Source: an uncultured Oscillospiraceae bacterium (GTDB lineage Bacteria > Bacillota > Clostridia > Oscillospirales > Ruminococcaceae). Taken from it: a stretch of DNA of 64,000 nt. Where the stretch lies: contig CAKSDC010000007.1 in the NCBI GenBank assembly GCA_934444765.1, positions 25,844 through 89,843 on the forward strand. Reading direction: 5' to 3'. The translations under genes and the position numbers were made by a program. The notes under the pieces were generated by a model that did not search any database, was not told the DNA's origin, and was given only the letters and a program-made list of their open reading frames with translations. Each line of letters starts with the position of its first letter. Within the stretch, counting starts at the first letter, position 1. Below are positions 7,823-16,032 of the stretch, in pieces.

Positions 7823-9283
7823 ATGAAGTTTAAAAGATTAAAGAGTATACTCTCAATACTATTATCAGTAGCAATAATAGGAGTGTTTATACCGTCGCTT
7901 AAAGGAATAAGTACTTCGGCACTTACTTTTACTCCTAACTTTGAACTTAATAGCGACTATGCCGTACTATACAATGTCGATATAGACTCTATAGTATACC
8001 AAAAAAATGCTACCACCAAAACAGAACCCGCACAACTAACCCAAATTATGACCGCTATAATATGTTTGGAACACTGTTCCGACTTAGAGAATACTCCAGT
8101 AGTAGTTCCAGACGGTATATTTGCAGAGTTCGATAAGTACGAAGAAGAAGACCCTTCAATATTCATAACTACTACAGAGTTCGTATCTGGTGAAGAAATG
8201 ACCATGAAAGACTTAATGTATGCTATGTTATTATCTTCCTCTTGTGAGGCTGCAAGCACTATAGCATACTATATAGGTAATGGTGATATTAACTCTTTTG
8301 TAGATATGATGAACGCTAAAGCTAAAGAAATAGGTTGTCAAAATACTAACTTTACTAACCCTCATGGACTACACGATAGCAATCAATACACTACCGCTTA
8401 CGATATGTACTTAATTACTAAGTATGCTACTAACCTTTCAAAGTTCAACGATATAGCTAACAGTTATGAGTATAATATGCCTGCTACTAATATTCATGAT
8501 GAGCAAGTACTTACTCATACCAACGTTATGATGAACAATGAATCGGACTACTACTATGAAAACGCTAAAGGCATCAAAACTGGTAACTCTGAACAGGCTG
8601 GAAGTTGTTTAGTCTCTAAAGCTACCAAAAACGGTAATAACTACATATTAGTATTAATGCACGCTCCTCTAAGCGACTACGATGATAACGGTATTAGAAG
8701 ATACTATCACGTATTAGACGCTATTAAAGTATTCAATTGGTGTTTAGATAGCTTTGAATACAAGACTATCCTATCCGATGAAGAAGAAATTAAAGAGGTT
8801 AAAGTTAAATATTCCAGTGGTAACGACTACGTCCTATTAAGACCTAAAGAAAGTTATTCTACACTATGGCTTAATACTACAGATACCTCCAGTGTAGAAA
8901 AAAAGTTCAACATAAATGAAGATATTTCAGCACCTATAGTTAGTGGTCAAACTTTAGGAACTGTAACCTTAGTACTTAGTGGTGAAGAAGTATATACTAC
9001 CGAATTAGTAGCTACTCAAGACGTTGAACGCTCATTTGCTAAGTTTAATCTTGCAGCTGCACAAGGTTATGGATACTCTGTTTGGTTTAAACGTGCTTTA
9101 GTAATATCTATATTCTTAACCTTTATATATTTCGGAATATACATATACAAAGTACAGTCTATGCCTAAAAAGAAACGCAAGGCTAAAGCCTCTAATAGCA
9201 GTCTTGGTGAAAACGTAAAGACTACCCATTCTGCACCAAGAGTTAAAAAAGTACAGTCCACTAACAAGGACACTAAACAATAA
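7823..9283 (+). CDS. S11 (D-Ala-D-Ala carboxypeptidase) homologue, probable pseudoenzyme
   Basis: A 486-residue exported protein: signal peptide (1-33), S11 penicillin-binding domain (about 40-300), a C-terminal beta domain, then one membrane helix near residues 420-440 and a Lys-rich cytoplasmic tail. In working enzymes the first motif is S-x-x-K within PAS-x-TK-IMTA. Here the same place reads PAQLTQIMTA, so both Ser and Lys are Gln (71 and 74). The second motif S-x-N reads SSC (139-141). Only KTG (252-254) is kept. The fold seems intact and the gene has a good ribosome site (GGAGG), so a non-catalytic peptidoglycan-binding or regulatory role is more likely than decay. Confidence 0.85.
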   Translation: MKFKRLKSILSILLSVAIIGVFIPSLKGISTSALTFTPNFELNSDYAVLYNVDIDSIVYQKNATTKTEPAQLTQIMTAIICLEHCSDLENTPVVVPDGIFAEFDKYEEEDPSIFITTTEFVSGEEMTMKDLMYAMLLSSSCEAASTIAYYIGNGDINSFVDMMNAKAKEIGCQNTNFTNPHGLHDSNQYTTAYDMYLITKYATNLSKFNDIANSYEYNMPATNIHDEQVLTHTNVMMNNESDYYYENAKGIKTGNSEQAGSCLVSKATKNGNNYILVLMHAPLSDYDDNGIRRYYHVLDAIKVFNWCLDSFEYKTILSDEEEIKEVKVKYSSGNDYVLLRPKESYSTLWLNTTDTSSVEKKFNINEDISAPIVSGQTLGTVTLVLSGEEVYTTELVATQDVERSFAKFNLAAAQGYGYSVWFKRALVISIFLTFIYFGIYIYKVQSMPKKKRKAKASNSSLGENVKTTHSAPRVKKVQSTNKDTKQ

Positions 9284-9289
9284 CTACTT

Positions 9290-9311
9290 TAGGGAACGCT
9301 CTATACGTTCC
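9290..9311. terminator. GGAACG stem-loop after S11 gene
   Basis: The arms AGGGAACG and CGTTCCCT form an 8-bp stem in the 56-bp gap before the lipoprotein gene. The T-tract is poor, so it may be a partial terminator or processing site. Confidence 0.4.
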
Positions 9312-9339
9312 CTAATACCATAAACAGGAGATTTTTTAA

Positions 9340-9852
9340 ATGTTAAAAAAGATTACATCAAGCATCATAGCGTGTATATTAAGTATGGCGTGTTTAACTT
9401 CATGTTCGGAACAGGACGACTCAGAAGAATTTACTAAGTTCAACCAAACTATAGACCAATCCTATTGGGTAAGTTCTTTAAAAGACGATAGTGGCGAACT
9501 ACAATGTATATACGGTCTATCTTTGAATGGAGACCACTCTTCATTAATATTCGTTACTATGAACGTTCACGATATAATAGAAGGTTCTTACCACTTCGAT
9601 AAGGAAAGTCTATACTTAACGGATAACTCCATAGATGAAACTTACACCTTCCCCTATACCGTGGGTGAAGACGATAGTCTAATAGTATATCTACAGTTTG
9701 GTGAAGACCAATATCAAGAAGTAGACTTCACTTCGGTATCGTATAGCGACTACTACACTTTCTGTGAAAATCTAACCGACAAAGGTTACTTAGAACAGGA
9801 CTATTTAGACTATCTTTCCAACGAAGATACTACAGATGAAACTACTTCTTAA
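9340..9852 (+). CDS. Hypothetical lipoprotein
   Basis: A 170-residue protein with a lipoprotein signal: KK start, hydrophobic core, and lipobox LTSC with Cys at about residue 22. The mature part is acidic, with SYWVSS and several beta-strand-like segments, and ends in a Asp/Glu/Thr-rich tail. I do not recognise a family. CAGGAG precedes the ATG. It lies between the S11 protein and thiD, in the same direction and with small gaps, so the three may be co-transcribed. Confidence 0.7.
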   Translation: MLKKITSSIIACILSMACLTSCSEQDDSEEFTKFNQTIDQSYWVSSLKDDSGELQCIYGLSLNGDHSSLIFVTMNVHDIIEGSYHFDKESLYLTDNSIDETYTFPYTVGEDDSLIVYLQFGEDQYQEVDFTSVSYSDYYTFCENLTDKGYLEQDYLDYLSNEDTTDETTS

Positions 9853-9870
9853 AAGAAAGGATTTGATACT

Positions 9871-10662
9871 ATGCATACTGCACTTACTATAGCAGGTAGT
9901 GACTGTTCAGGTGGAGCAGGCATTCAAGCAGATATTAAAACTATGATGGCTCATAGAGTATACTCTATGAGTGCTATAACCAGTCTAACGGCTCAAAATA
10001 CTACGGGTGTTAGCGGAATATTAGAAGTTCCTCCTGAATTTTTAGCTAAACAGTTAGACGCTATTATTACTGATATCTTCCCTGAAGCTACTAAGATTGG
10101 AATGGTATCTTCTTCTAAACTTATACGAGTAATCGCTGATAAAATTAATGAATATTCTTTAAAGAATATAGTTCTGGATACTGTAATGGTCGCTACCAGT
10201 GGTGCAAAGTTAATATCTGACGATGCTATAGTCACTCTTAAAGAAGAGCTTATTCCGTTAGCTACTGTTATTACTCCTAACGTTCCAGAGATAGAAGTTC
10301 TTTCAGGTATAAGAGTATCTTCCGCAGAAGATATGCTTAAAGCCTCTAAGATAGTATACGATAACTTTAAAGTGAACGTACTATGCAAAGGCGGTCACAG
10401 TATAAACGATGCTAACGACCTACTATACATGGGCGACCACTTTAGATGGTTCAACGGTAAGAGAATACCTAATAATAATACTCATGGTACAGGGTGTACC
10501 CTATCAAGTGCTATAGCCTCTAACTTAGCAAAAGGTTACACCTTAGAGGCTTCGATACTTAAAGCTAAAGAGTATATCTCTAAAGCGTTAGCCGATAATC
10601 TAAACTTGGGCAAAGGAAACGGACCTTTAAATCACGCATTTGCTATCAATGGTGAATACTAA
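9871..10662 (+). CDS. thiD: Hydroxymethylpyrimidine/phosphomethylpyrimidine kinase ThiD
   Basis: A 263-residue ribokinase-fold enzyme that phosphorylates HMP and HMP-phosphate for the pyrimidine half of thiamine. It has the N-terminal AGSDCSGGAGIQADIK substrate loop, TPNVPEIEVLSG near 135, and the C-terminal anion-hole and catalytic motif THGTGCTLSSAIA near 203-215, with the expected Asp/Gly/Cys pattern. The start is supported by AAAGGA. No TPP riboswitch is visible upstream, which is unusual for an isolated thiD and suggests a salvage role. The stop is 5 bp before the next frame. Confidence 0.93.
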   Translation: MHTALTIAGSDCSGGAGIQADIKTMMAHRVYSMSAITSLTAQNTTGVSGILEVPPEFLAKQLDAIITDIFPEATKIGMVSSSKLIRVIADKINEYSLKNIVLDTVMVATSGAKLISDDAIVTLKEELIPLATVITPNVPEIEVLSGIRVSSAEDMLKASKIVYDNFKVNVLCKGGHSINDANDLLYMGDHFRWFNGKRIPNNNTHGTGCTLSSAIASNLAKGYTLEASILKAKEYISKALADNLNLGKGNGPLNHAFAINGEY

Positions 10663-10667
10663 ACATT

Positions 10668-11066
10668 ATGTCATATATATATCAAATAGAAAAAGATATT
10701 CCTTATATCGGTAATATATCTATCAGTATTCGTGATAAAACGGGCTTTCCATTAAATATATTAGGAACGTTTATTAATATAGACATAGGAACATCTAAAG
10801 ACAAAATATTAATGATATTAGATAGCATTAATAGTATAGAAAAAAATAGTATATATGAGTTCAAATACTTAGGTGAGATTTGTGCAATATATATACAAAA
10901 AAATAAGAGTTTAATAGTAGATACTCTATCAGGAGCTAATTATCAAGAAGACTATGATTATGATTTTTTAAACGTTACTCCCCCAGATATATGCGACTTT
11001 GAAGAAATTGAAACTAAAGAATTAAAAAAGATAATGGAATTATGGTTGACTGTAGTTAAAGAATAA
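10668..11066 (+). CDS. Hypothetical protein, possible immunity-type
   Basis: A 132-residue AT-rich gene I cannot assign to a family. It is acidic, with predicted mixed alpha/beta content, and ends TKELKKIMELWLTVVKE. It starts 5 bp after thiD with only a weak ribosome site (GGTGAA), so it may depend on coupling to thiD. Its neighbour is a SUKH-3 immunity gene, and a fragment homologous to its own C-terminus lies 500 bp further on. Such shuffled tails are typical of polymorphic-toxin immunity loci. The immunity role is inference from context. Confidence 0.5.
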   Translation: MSYIYQIEKDIPYIGNISISIRDKTGFPLNILGTFINIDIGTSKDKILMILDSINSIEKNSIYEFKYLGEICAIYIQKNKSLIVDTLSGANYQEDYDYDFLNVTPPDICDFEEIETKELKKIMELWLTVVKE

Positions 11067-11102
11067 GTTTAATTTTTGTGGATTAGTGAGGTGAATATAA
11101 TC

Positions 11103-11546
11103 GTGAATAATGATACTATAGAAGAATATTTAAAAAAGTGTGGCTGGTATAAAGGTAGAAAAATTGACACTTTTCAATTTATTAAAGTTCTTAAAAATAA
11201 TGGATATATTAATATTGAAGATTATATATATCAATTTTATCAAGAATTTTATGGATTAAAGGGAACAACTTTAAAAATGAATTATCCATGGAAAATACTT
11301 ACAGAAGATGATATAATAGAATATTATGGAAACTATTTTGAATATTCGAAATTTGTAGAATTTATGTGTCATGGTTCTAATCTACATTATTATGTAAAAG
11401 AAGATTATTTTCCAATATGTTTCGTATTTTTAAAAGATGATATATTAGCATATTATATTACTGAGAGTAACAAAATTTATTGTGAAGATGGCATTTTTAT
11501 GGGAAATAATCCAATAGATGGATTAAATAAAATATTAATACGCTAA
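11103..11546 (+). CDS. SUKH-3 family-like immunity protein
   Basis: About 147 residues. The segment CGWYKGRKIDTFQFIKVLK, then a GY and a FYQEFYGLKG stretch, follows the SUKH-3 (SMI1/KNR4 superfamily) pattern of a-GW-x-GR-x-D and FL-x-x-xGGL. The C-terminal part has FPICFVFLKDDILAYY. SUKH proteins neutralise nuclease and deaminase toxins delivered by contact or secretion systems. The GTG at 11103 is chosen because GAGGTG lies 9 bases upstream; a TTG at 11076 has no ribosome site. No matching toxin is present in the window. Codon use is AT-richer than the neighbours. Assigned from the motif by eye. Confidence 0.6.
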   Translation: MNNDTIEEYLKKCGWYKGRKIDTFQFIKVLKNNGYINIEDYIYQFYQEFYGLKGTTLKMNYPWKILTEDDIIEYYGNYFEYSKFVEFMCHGSNLHYYVKEDYFPICFVFLKDDILAYYITESNKIYCEDGIFMGNNPIDGLNKILIR

Positions 11547-11567
11547 TAAATATGAACCACCTAATAT

Positions 11568-11651
11568 TTTATATCTACCAAAGAACTAAAAGAAATAATA
11601 GAGCTATGGTTGACTGAGGTAGATAGAATAGAAGAATACCCCTACTTATAA
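11568..11651 (+). pseudogene. C-terminal fragment homologous to the protein at 10668
   Basis: The frame reads STKELKEIIELWLTEVDR then IEEYPYL and a TAA, directly after an in-frame stop. The first 15 residues match the tail of the upstream protein (TKELKKIMELWLTVV) closely, and the DNA keeps a run in common. It has no start or ribosome site. It is the relic of a second gene copy or of the original gene displaced by the immunity genes. Its codons (CTA, GAG) look more native than those of the intact copy. Confidence 0.7.
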
Positions 11652-11660
11652 GTGGGGGTA
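11637..11660. terminator. Terminator after immunity island
   Basis: The arms TACCCCTACT and AGTGGGGGTA (one G-T wobble) close a 4-base loop, with TTTC to the right. It lies between the converging island and the epimerase gene, and overlaps the end of the gene fragment. Confidence 0.7.
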
Positions 11661-11671
11661 TTTCACTATAT

Positions 11672-12733
11672 CTAATCTTCTTTTGTATCTTCAATAGTTC
11701 TGTTATCCATGTAGTGATGAGTATTCTGTCTGTACTGCTTGTACCAGTTAGCAAAGTCTCTTAGAGTAGCGTCCATAGGTCTAACTGGCTTATATAGAAG
11801 TTCTTTACGTATTTTACTACTATCTATAGTTAAAGATACTCCATACTTACATAGCCACCTTTGAGTGATTAATGGAACGTCTGCGGTTTCGTCCGTAAAA
11901 GCCTTTCTTTCATTTAGTTCGGCATTCTTTAGACTCTTAGCAAAAGAGAGTTCCTTTTTAAACTTAGGAGTTTCGCCCATATAGTAGAACGCCTTATCTA
12001 TTAAGTTTTTGAACTTCCAGTTAGCCTCTCCACATAGATTATATACTCTGTAATCAAACTCATTTATAGGGTTATCCACAGCAAGCTGTATAGCATGGAC
12101 AAAGTTTTCTATACCACAAGGATTTATAATATTATTTCCGCCTTTGTATATAGGTATTCCACCTGAACTACTTAGCTTAACCATATTACATAAGAACTTA
12201 GTATCCCATTGACCTATGATATCTGTAGGACGTAATATTATAATATCTAAATGTCTTCCAGCATACTGTTTTAGAAGCATTTCAGCTTTAATTTTAGACT
12301 GTGCAAAGTTACTGAAGTTATTCTCTATAACGTAATCGGTTTCGCTAACGTCTAAACGGTCGCAATTGTCGGTATACACTTCTGCTGAAGATATGTATAT
12401 CAACCTTTTAACGTTATCCTTAATACAACGTTGCATTAGAGTATCGGTTAAGTCGGTATTAAAACGCATATAGTCTCTTAAAGAACCGAACATATCAGTC
12501 ATACCCGCAGTATGAACTACCACATCTACACCACTAAGACTAAAGTTATCGGCATATCGCAAGTCCCACCATTCAGTCTTAATACCTATATCGCTAAACA
12601 TACGCAGTCTTTTTTGATTTCTACCGAGTGCTACTACATTGTGACCTGTTCTATGTAGTTCAGCAGTAATATATGTTCCCAAAAATCCAGAAGCACCTGT
12701 AATGGCTACGGTTAAAGGTTTATCAAGTTCCAT
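11672..12733 (-). CDS. NAD-dependent epimerase/dehydratase family protein
   Basis: A 353-residue extended short-chain dehydrogenase. It has the Rossmann glycine motif TGASGFLG near residues 11-18 and an HTAGMTD segment near 71, but the usual active-site YxxxK appears only as a poorly conserved region (FAQSKIKAE, with Ser-Lys but no clear Tyr). It resembles nucleoside-sugar epimerases or 3-beta-HSD-like reductases; substrate unknown. The start at 12733 follows AGGAGG; an upstream extension has no ribosome site and crosses the promoter. It converges on the immunity island. Confidence 0.8.
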   Translation of the reverse strand: MELDKPLTVAITGASGFLGTYITAELHRTGHNVVALGRNQKRLRMFSDIGIKTEWWDLRYADNFSLSGVDVVVHTAGMTDMFGSLRDYMRFNTDLTDTLMQRCIKDNVKRLIYISSAEVYTDNCDRLDVSETDYVIENNFSNFAQSKIKAEMLLKQYAGRHLDIIILRPTDIIGQWDTKFLCNMVKLSSSGGIPIYKGGNNIINPCGIENFVHAIQLAVDNPINEFDYRVYNLCGEANWKFKNLIDKAFYYMGETPKFKKELSFAKSLKNAELNERKAFTDETADVPLITQRWLCKYGVSLTIDSSKIRKELLYKPVRPMDATLRDFANWYKQYRQNTHHYMDNRTIEDTKED

Positions 12734-12806
12734 AATATAAAAAATCCTCCTGAAAGATAGTATTAATGTTAAGTACAAACGATGCAAAAGTATATTGTAT
12801 ACGAAT

Positions 12807-12835
12807 ATTTTAACATATAAGCACAAAAAAGTCAA
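12807..12835 (-). promoter_or_regulatory. Sigma-A promoter for epimerase gene
   Basis: On the minus strand TTGACT (12830-12835), 17 bp, TAAAAT (12807-12812). Confidence 0.65.
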
Positions 12836-12905
12836 GTATAACCGTCTGTTTTTTAGATATATAGCATACTTTTAGCGATTAAATATTATACTATTAAGAC
12901 AAAAA

Positions 12906-12934
12906 AATCCTTATAGTTATTAGCTATAAGGATT
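12906..12934 (-). terminator. Rho-independent terminator of tRNA-Ser
   Basis: A perfect 11-bp stem (AATCCTTATAG / CTATAAGGATT) with a 7-base loop. On the minus strand it is followed by a run of seven T, just after the tRNA 3' end. Confidence 0.85.
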
Positions 12935-12942
12935 TATATTAA

Positions 12943-13031
12943 CGGAAAGAGAGGGATTCGAACCCTCGATACGCTATTAACGTATACACGAGTTCCAGTC
13001 GTGCGCCTTAGACCAGCTCAGCCATCTTTCC
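12943..13031 (-). tRNA. tRNA-Ser (anticodon GGA)
   Basis: An 89-nt class II tRNA. Acceptor stem GGAAAGA pairs with TCTTTCC before the discriminator G. The anticodon arm is CACGA-CTGGAAC-TCGTG with GGA at the centre of the 7-base loop. A long variable arm (TACG...CGTA type) marks it as serine, and the T arm contains GGTTCGAATCC. The 3' CCA is not encoded. It has its own promoter and terminator, so it is a single-gene unit. Confidence 0.95.
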
Positions 13032-13052
13032 ATATCGTCAACCGACTATATT

Positions 13053-13081
13053 AGTATATCACAAAAGTATCTATTTGTCAA
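13053..13081 (-). promoter_or_regulatory. Sigma-A promoter of tRNA-Ser
   Basis: On the minus strand TTGACA (13076-13081), 17 bp, TATACT (13053-13058), about 20 bp before the tRNA 5' end. Confidence 0.75.
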
Positions 13082-13120
13082 GAAGTTTTTTGAATTTTTT
13101 TAAAATATTTTTTCAAAATA

Positions 13121-13143
13121 AAAACAGTCATATAGACTGTTTT
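13121..13143 (-). terminator. Terminator of the DUF262-HNH gene
   Basis: The 9-bp arms AAAACAGTC and GACTGTTTT around a 5-base loop, with a T-rich tail on the minus strand, 15 bp after the stop codon. Confidence 0.8.
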
Positions 13144-13157
13144 TATTTTAAGCTAAA

Positions 13158-14453
13158 TTATATAGCACTTTCAACTTCAACATCTTCATCAGCTGAAACC
13201 TTATTGCTTTTTATTTTATTACAAGTAGAATGTACTAATTGAGCATTTTCAATAATCGTACGTCCACCTTTAGAATAAGGAATAATATGGTCTACTTCAC
13301 AATCATTGATATCTAAAATAGCTTGACCACATATACCACATTTGCAGCCTTCATAATATAGCTCCATTTTTTGTTCCTGAGAAAAATATCTATTATCAAA
13401 AATATTAGTACTATTCTTTTTAATTACCGAATTTATGGCATCATATATCTGTTCTATTCTTGTAGTAGTTCTAATCTTTGAATTTGTGCCTCTATGGATA
13501 CAAGTATCATATATCGAGCTTTTTTTTACTTCATTAATAGCAATCCTTATTTCATTTGCATTATTAATAATATCTTGTCTTCTAAATGAAGAAAATGGTA
13601 TCATTATAGAATCGTATACAGCACTATTGAAATTTTTATCAAAAGTTCTTCTATCATTATTGTAAGCTTTAAATGCATTTGTGCCAAGAACTTGTTTAAC
13701 TAATCTAAATGTATCAAGAAATAATTTTTTAGATTGCTTTATTTCCGATTCACTATCATTTTTATGTGCATTCATATATTTATTTAATTCTTGATTAAAA
13801 GGGGTTTTAAGATTTCTATAATTCATCATCATAAAAAACTTTAAAATAGTTTCTTCATATTCCATATGTAAATTTTTATTTTTAAACAATTCAGACAATT
13901 CCTTAAGATTTTCCGAAACTGTTTCCTTAAGCATAGTATTAAGGCTTCCGCGATATATACAATTCCTTATTTCCTGTGGCTTTAAAGATACCGCACCTTG
14001 ATTAAGTCTCTCAAATATATCATATTTTAAATCTTTGGATTGCTTTAATATTACAATAACACTTAAAGAACTATTTTTATACTTACGTTGTAATGATTTT
14101 TCTAACTTTTCAAATTTGAGTCCATTTAAATGATAAAATGGAGAGTTTGGTTCTAATTTCAAAGCAAAATCATTATTTAGATATCTAAAAAACGATTTGA
14201 TTCTTTGTTGTCCATCAATTACTTCATATGTACCATCATCTTCTTCGCTTAAATATATTATTGGTATTGGAATGTTCATTAAAGCAGATTCTACTAATAA
14301 AGAAGCTTTTTTATTATCATATACATATTCTCTTTGGTAATCTGGTTGTGGATTAATTTCTCCATCCCTTATCATTTCTGCAATTTGAGAAATAGTATAA
14401 TCTTTTTTGTTGGTAAATACGGTATCATCTTGCTTTTGTTGGTCTAATTCCAC
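13158..14453 (-). CDS. DUF262 and HNH endonuclease domain protein
   Basis: A 431-residue protein in two parts. The N-terminal DUF262 (ParB/GmrS-like) domain carries the nucleotide-binding motif IDGQQRIKSF near residues 79-88 and an FERLNQGAVSLKPQEIRN block. The C-terminal HNH domain (about 366-415) has a CGIC/STCN cysteine pair set and the catalytic EVDHIIPYSKGG. DUF262 proteins with nuclease domains (GmrSD, SspE, BrxU and relatives) act against modified or foreign DNA. Standalone forms like this are often found in defence islands but are little studied. GTG start with AAGGAG 8 bases upstream. Its codons are clearly more A/T-rich than those of era next door, which suggests transfer. Defence role is inference. 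Confidence 0.82.
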   Translation of the reverse strand: MELDQQKQDDTVFTNKKDYTISQIAEMIRDGEINPQPDYQREYVYDNKKASLLVESALMNIPIPIIYLSEEDDGTYEVIDGQQRIKSFFRYLNNDFALKLEPNSPFYHLNGLKFEKLEKSLQRKYKNSSLSVIVILKQSKDLKYDIFERLNQGAVSLKPQEIRNCIYRGSLNTMLKETVSENLKELSELFKNKNLHMEYEETILKFFMMMNYRNLKTPFNQELNKYMNAHKNDSESEIKQSKKLFLDTFRLVKQVLGTNAFKAYNNDRRTFDKNFNSAVYDSIMIPFSSFRRQDIINNANEIRIAINEVKKSSIYDTCIHRGTNSKIRTTTRIEQIYDAINSVIKKNSTNIFDNRYFSQEQKMELYYEGCKCGICGQAILDINDCEVDHIIPYSKGGRTIIENAQLVHSTCNKIKSNKVSADEDVEVESAI

Positions 14454-14485
14454 ATTAACATCTCCTTAAAAATTATTATAAATAT

Positions 14486-14514
14486 ATTATAACTCAATAT
14501 CTATAAAATGTCAA
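14486..14514 (-). promoter_or_regulatory. Consensus promoter of the DUF262-HNH gene
   Basis: On the minus strand TTGACA (14509-14514), 17 bp, TATAAT (14486-14491). Both boxes are perfect, so the nuclease is probably expressed constitutively. Confidence 0.8.
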
Positions 14515-14561
14515 CATATCACAAATAAAATCATCTAAAAATTATAATATCTATATAACAA

Positions 14562-15464
14562 TTACATTTCGGATAGTCCAAAGTTTTTGATTAAACCTTC
14601 TCTATTACGCCAATCTTCTTTTACCTTTACCCAACATTGAAGATTTACTCTAATTCTAAAAAAGTCTTCTAACTCCTGACGGGCTAAAGTAGAGGCTTTT
14701 TTTAACATACTTCCGCCCTTGCCTATTACTATACCTTTATGACTTTCTCTTTCGCAGTATATAATAGCGGAAATATCAAGAATAGTTTCACCCTTAGAGG
14801 TATCACGTTCTTTCATAGTTTCAACTGCTACGGCTATACCGTGTGGAACTTCATCTTGTAGTAGGTTAAGAAGTTTTTCCCTTATAATTTCGGAAGCTAA
14901 AACCTTTTCAGGTTGGTCAGTAAGCATATCGTCTGGAAAGTAGTGCGGAGCCTCTACAGAGAGTTTTTTTATCTCATCAAGCACTAAGTCTATACCGTCG
15001 TTTTGAGTTACGCTGATAGGTACTATAGCGGTAAATGGATACTCTGCACTAAGTTGAGCAATCTTTACTGCCAACTGTTTTTTATCACTTATGAGGTCTA
15101 TTTTATTCAGTACCAGTATTACGGGAGTTTTACTGGAAAAGCAACCTTTTAAGAGAGCCTGTTCTTGCTCACCGAGTTTACGAGTACAGTCTAACATGAA
15201 TAGTACTACGTCTATACCCACTACACTCTCAGAGACGGTATTTAACATATGCGTACTAAGTTTATTCTTAGCCTTGTGTAATCCTGGGGTATCCATTAAC
15301 ACTATTTGAGTATCTTCGCTATTGATGATACCAGTAATTTTAGTCCTTGTGGTTTGGGTTTTACTACTAACTGAAGCTATCTTTTCGCCTACCAATGCGT
15401 TGAGTAGTGAAGACTTTCCCGCATTAGTTCTACCAGCTATAGTTACAAATACAGATTTAGTCAT
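14562..15464 (-). CDS. era: GTPase Era
   Basis: A 300-residue GTPase that assists maturation of the 3' end of 16S rRNA and 30S assembly. The G domain has G1 GRTNAGKSS near residue 11, G3 DTPGLH near 58, and G4 NKID near 121. The C-terminal KH domain has VIGKGGSMLKKAS near 244 for RNA binding. It starts 5 bp after the ybeY stop and belongs to the phoH-ybeY-era operon. Length is normal. Confidence 0.96.
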   Translation of the reverse strand: MTKSVFVTIAGRTNAGKSSLLNALVGEKIASVSSKTQTTRTKITGIINSEDTQIVLMDTPGLHKAKNKLSTHMLNTVSESVVGIDVVLFMLDCTRKLGEQEQALLKGCFSSKTPVILVLNKIDLISDKKQLAVKIAQLSAEYPFTAIVPISVTQNDGIDLVLDEIKKLSVEAPHYFPDDMLTDQPEKVLASEIIREKLLNLLQDEVPHGIAVAVETMKERDTSKGETILDISAIIYCERESHKGIVIGKGGSMLKKASTLARQELEDFFRIRVNLQCWVKVKEDWRNREGLIKNFGLSEM

Positions 15465-15469
15465 ACGGT

Positions 15470-15976
15470 CTACTCTCCAAGTTCTTTTTTAACGTATGTA
15501 ACGTCACGTGATATGCCTAACTTTTCCAATATTTCTTCTTCTTTTTCTCTCATAATGCGTTCATCTAATAGAGAAGTTTCATGGTCGTAACCTAATAGAT
15601 GTAGCATAGAGTGTACTGTTAAAAATCCCACTTCTCTCTCTAAGGAGTGACCAAACATATCGGCTTGCTTAACTGCGGTATCTATCGAGATTACCACATC
15701 ACCTAATAGAGTAAACCCTGTTTCTTCGTTTACGTCATACTTACCATTTTCACCTAAAGGAAAAGATAGTACGTCAGTAGGACAGTCTTTGTTTCTGTAT
15801 ACCTTGTTTAGCTTTTGAATTTCATCATTGCTAACAAAAGATACACTAACTTCGGTATTACGATTGAAGTTTTCAGTAATTAGTACTGCCTGACAGCATC
15901 TTCTAATTAACATCTTCATACCTACTGGAATTTTAATATTGTTCTGTTTGTTTTTAATATATACCTTTACTCTCAT
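15470..15976 (-). CDS. ybeY: rRNA maturation endoribonuclease YbeY
   Basis: A 168-residue zinc-dependent RNase for 16S rRNA processing and ribosome quality control. The hallmark HSMLHLLGYDHE (H-x3-H-x5-H) lies near residues 126-137, and RNKDCPTDVLSFP is the usual upstream block. Second gene of the phoH-ybeY-era operon. RBS AGAGGT lies before the ATG. Confidence 0.95.
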   Translation of the reverse strand: MRVKVYIKNKQNNIKIPVGMKMLIRRCCQAVLITENFNRNTEVSVSFVSNDEIQKLNKVYRNKDCPTDVLSFPLGENGKYDVNEETGFTLLGDVVISIDTAVKQADMFGHSLEREVGFLTVHSMLHLLGYDHETSLLDERIMREKEEEILEKLGISRDVTYVKKELGE

Positions 15977-16032
15977 TTAAAAAACCTCTCTTCATAGTTT
16001 AAAAAGTCAACACTTGTACTCTATAGAATATA

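Noticed and set aside
9871..10662. TPP riboswitch upstream of thiD
   Set aside because: The 18-bp gap before thiD has no room for one and the conserved TPP core words are not seen further upstream.
12943..14453. Integrative element inserted at the tRNA-Ser 3' end
   Set aside because: The foreign-looking gene lies on the 5' side of the tRNA, and I see no integrase or direct repeat of the tRNA end.
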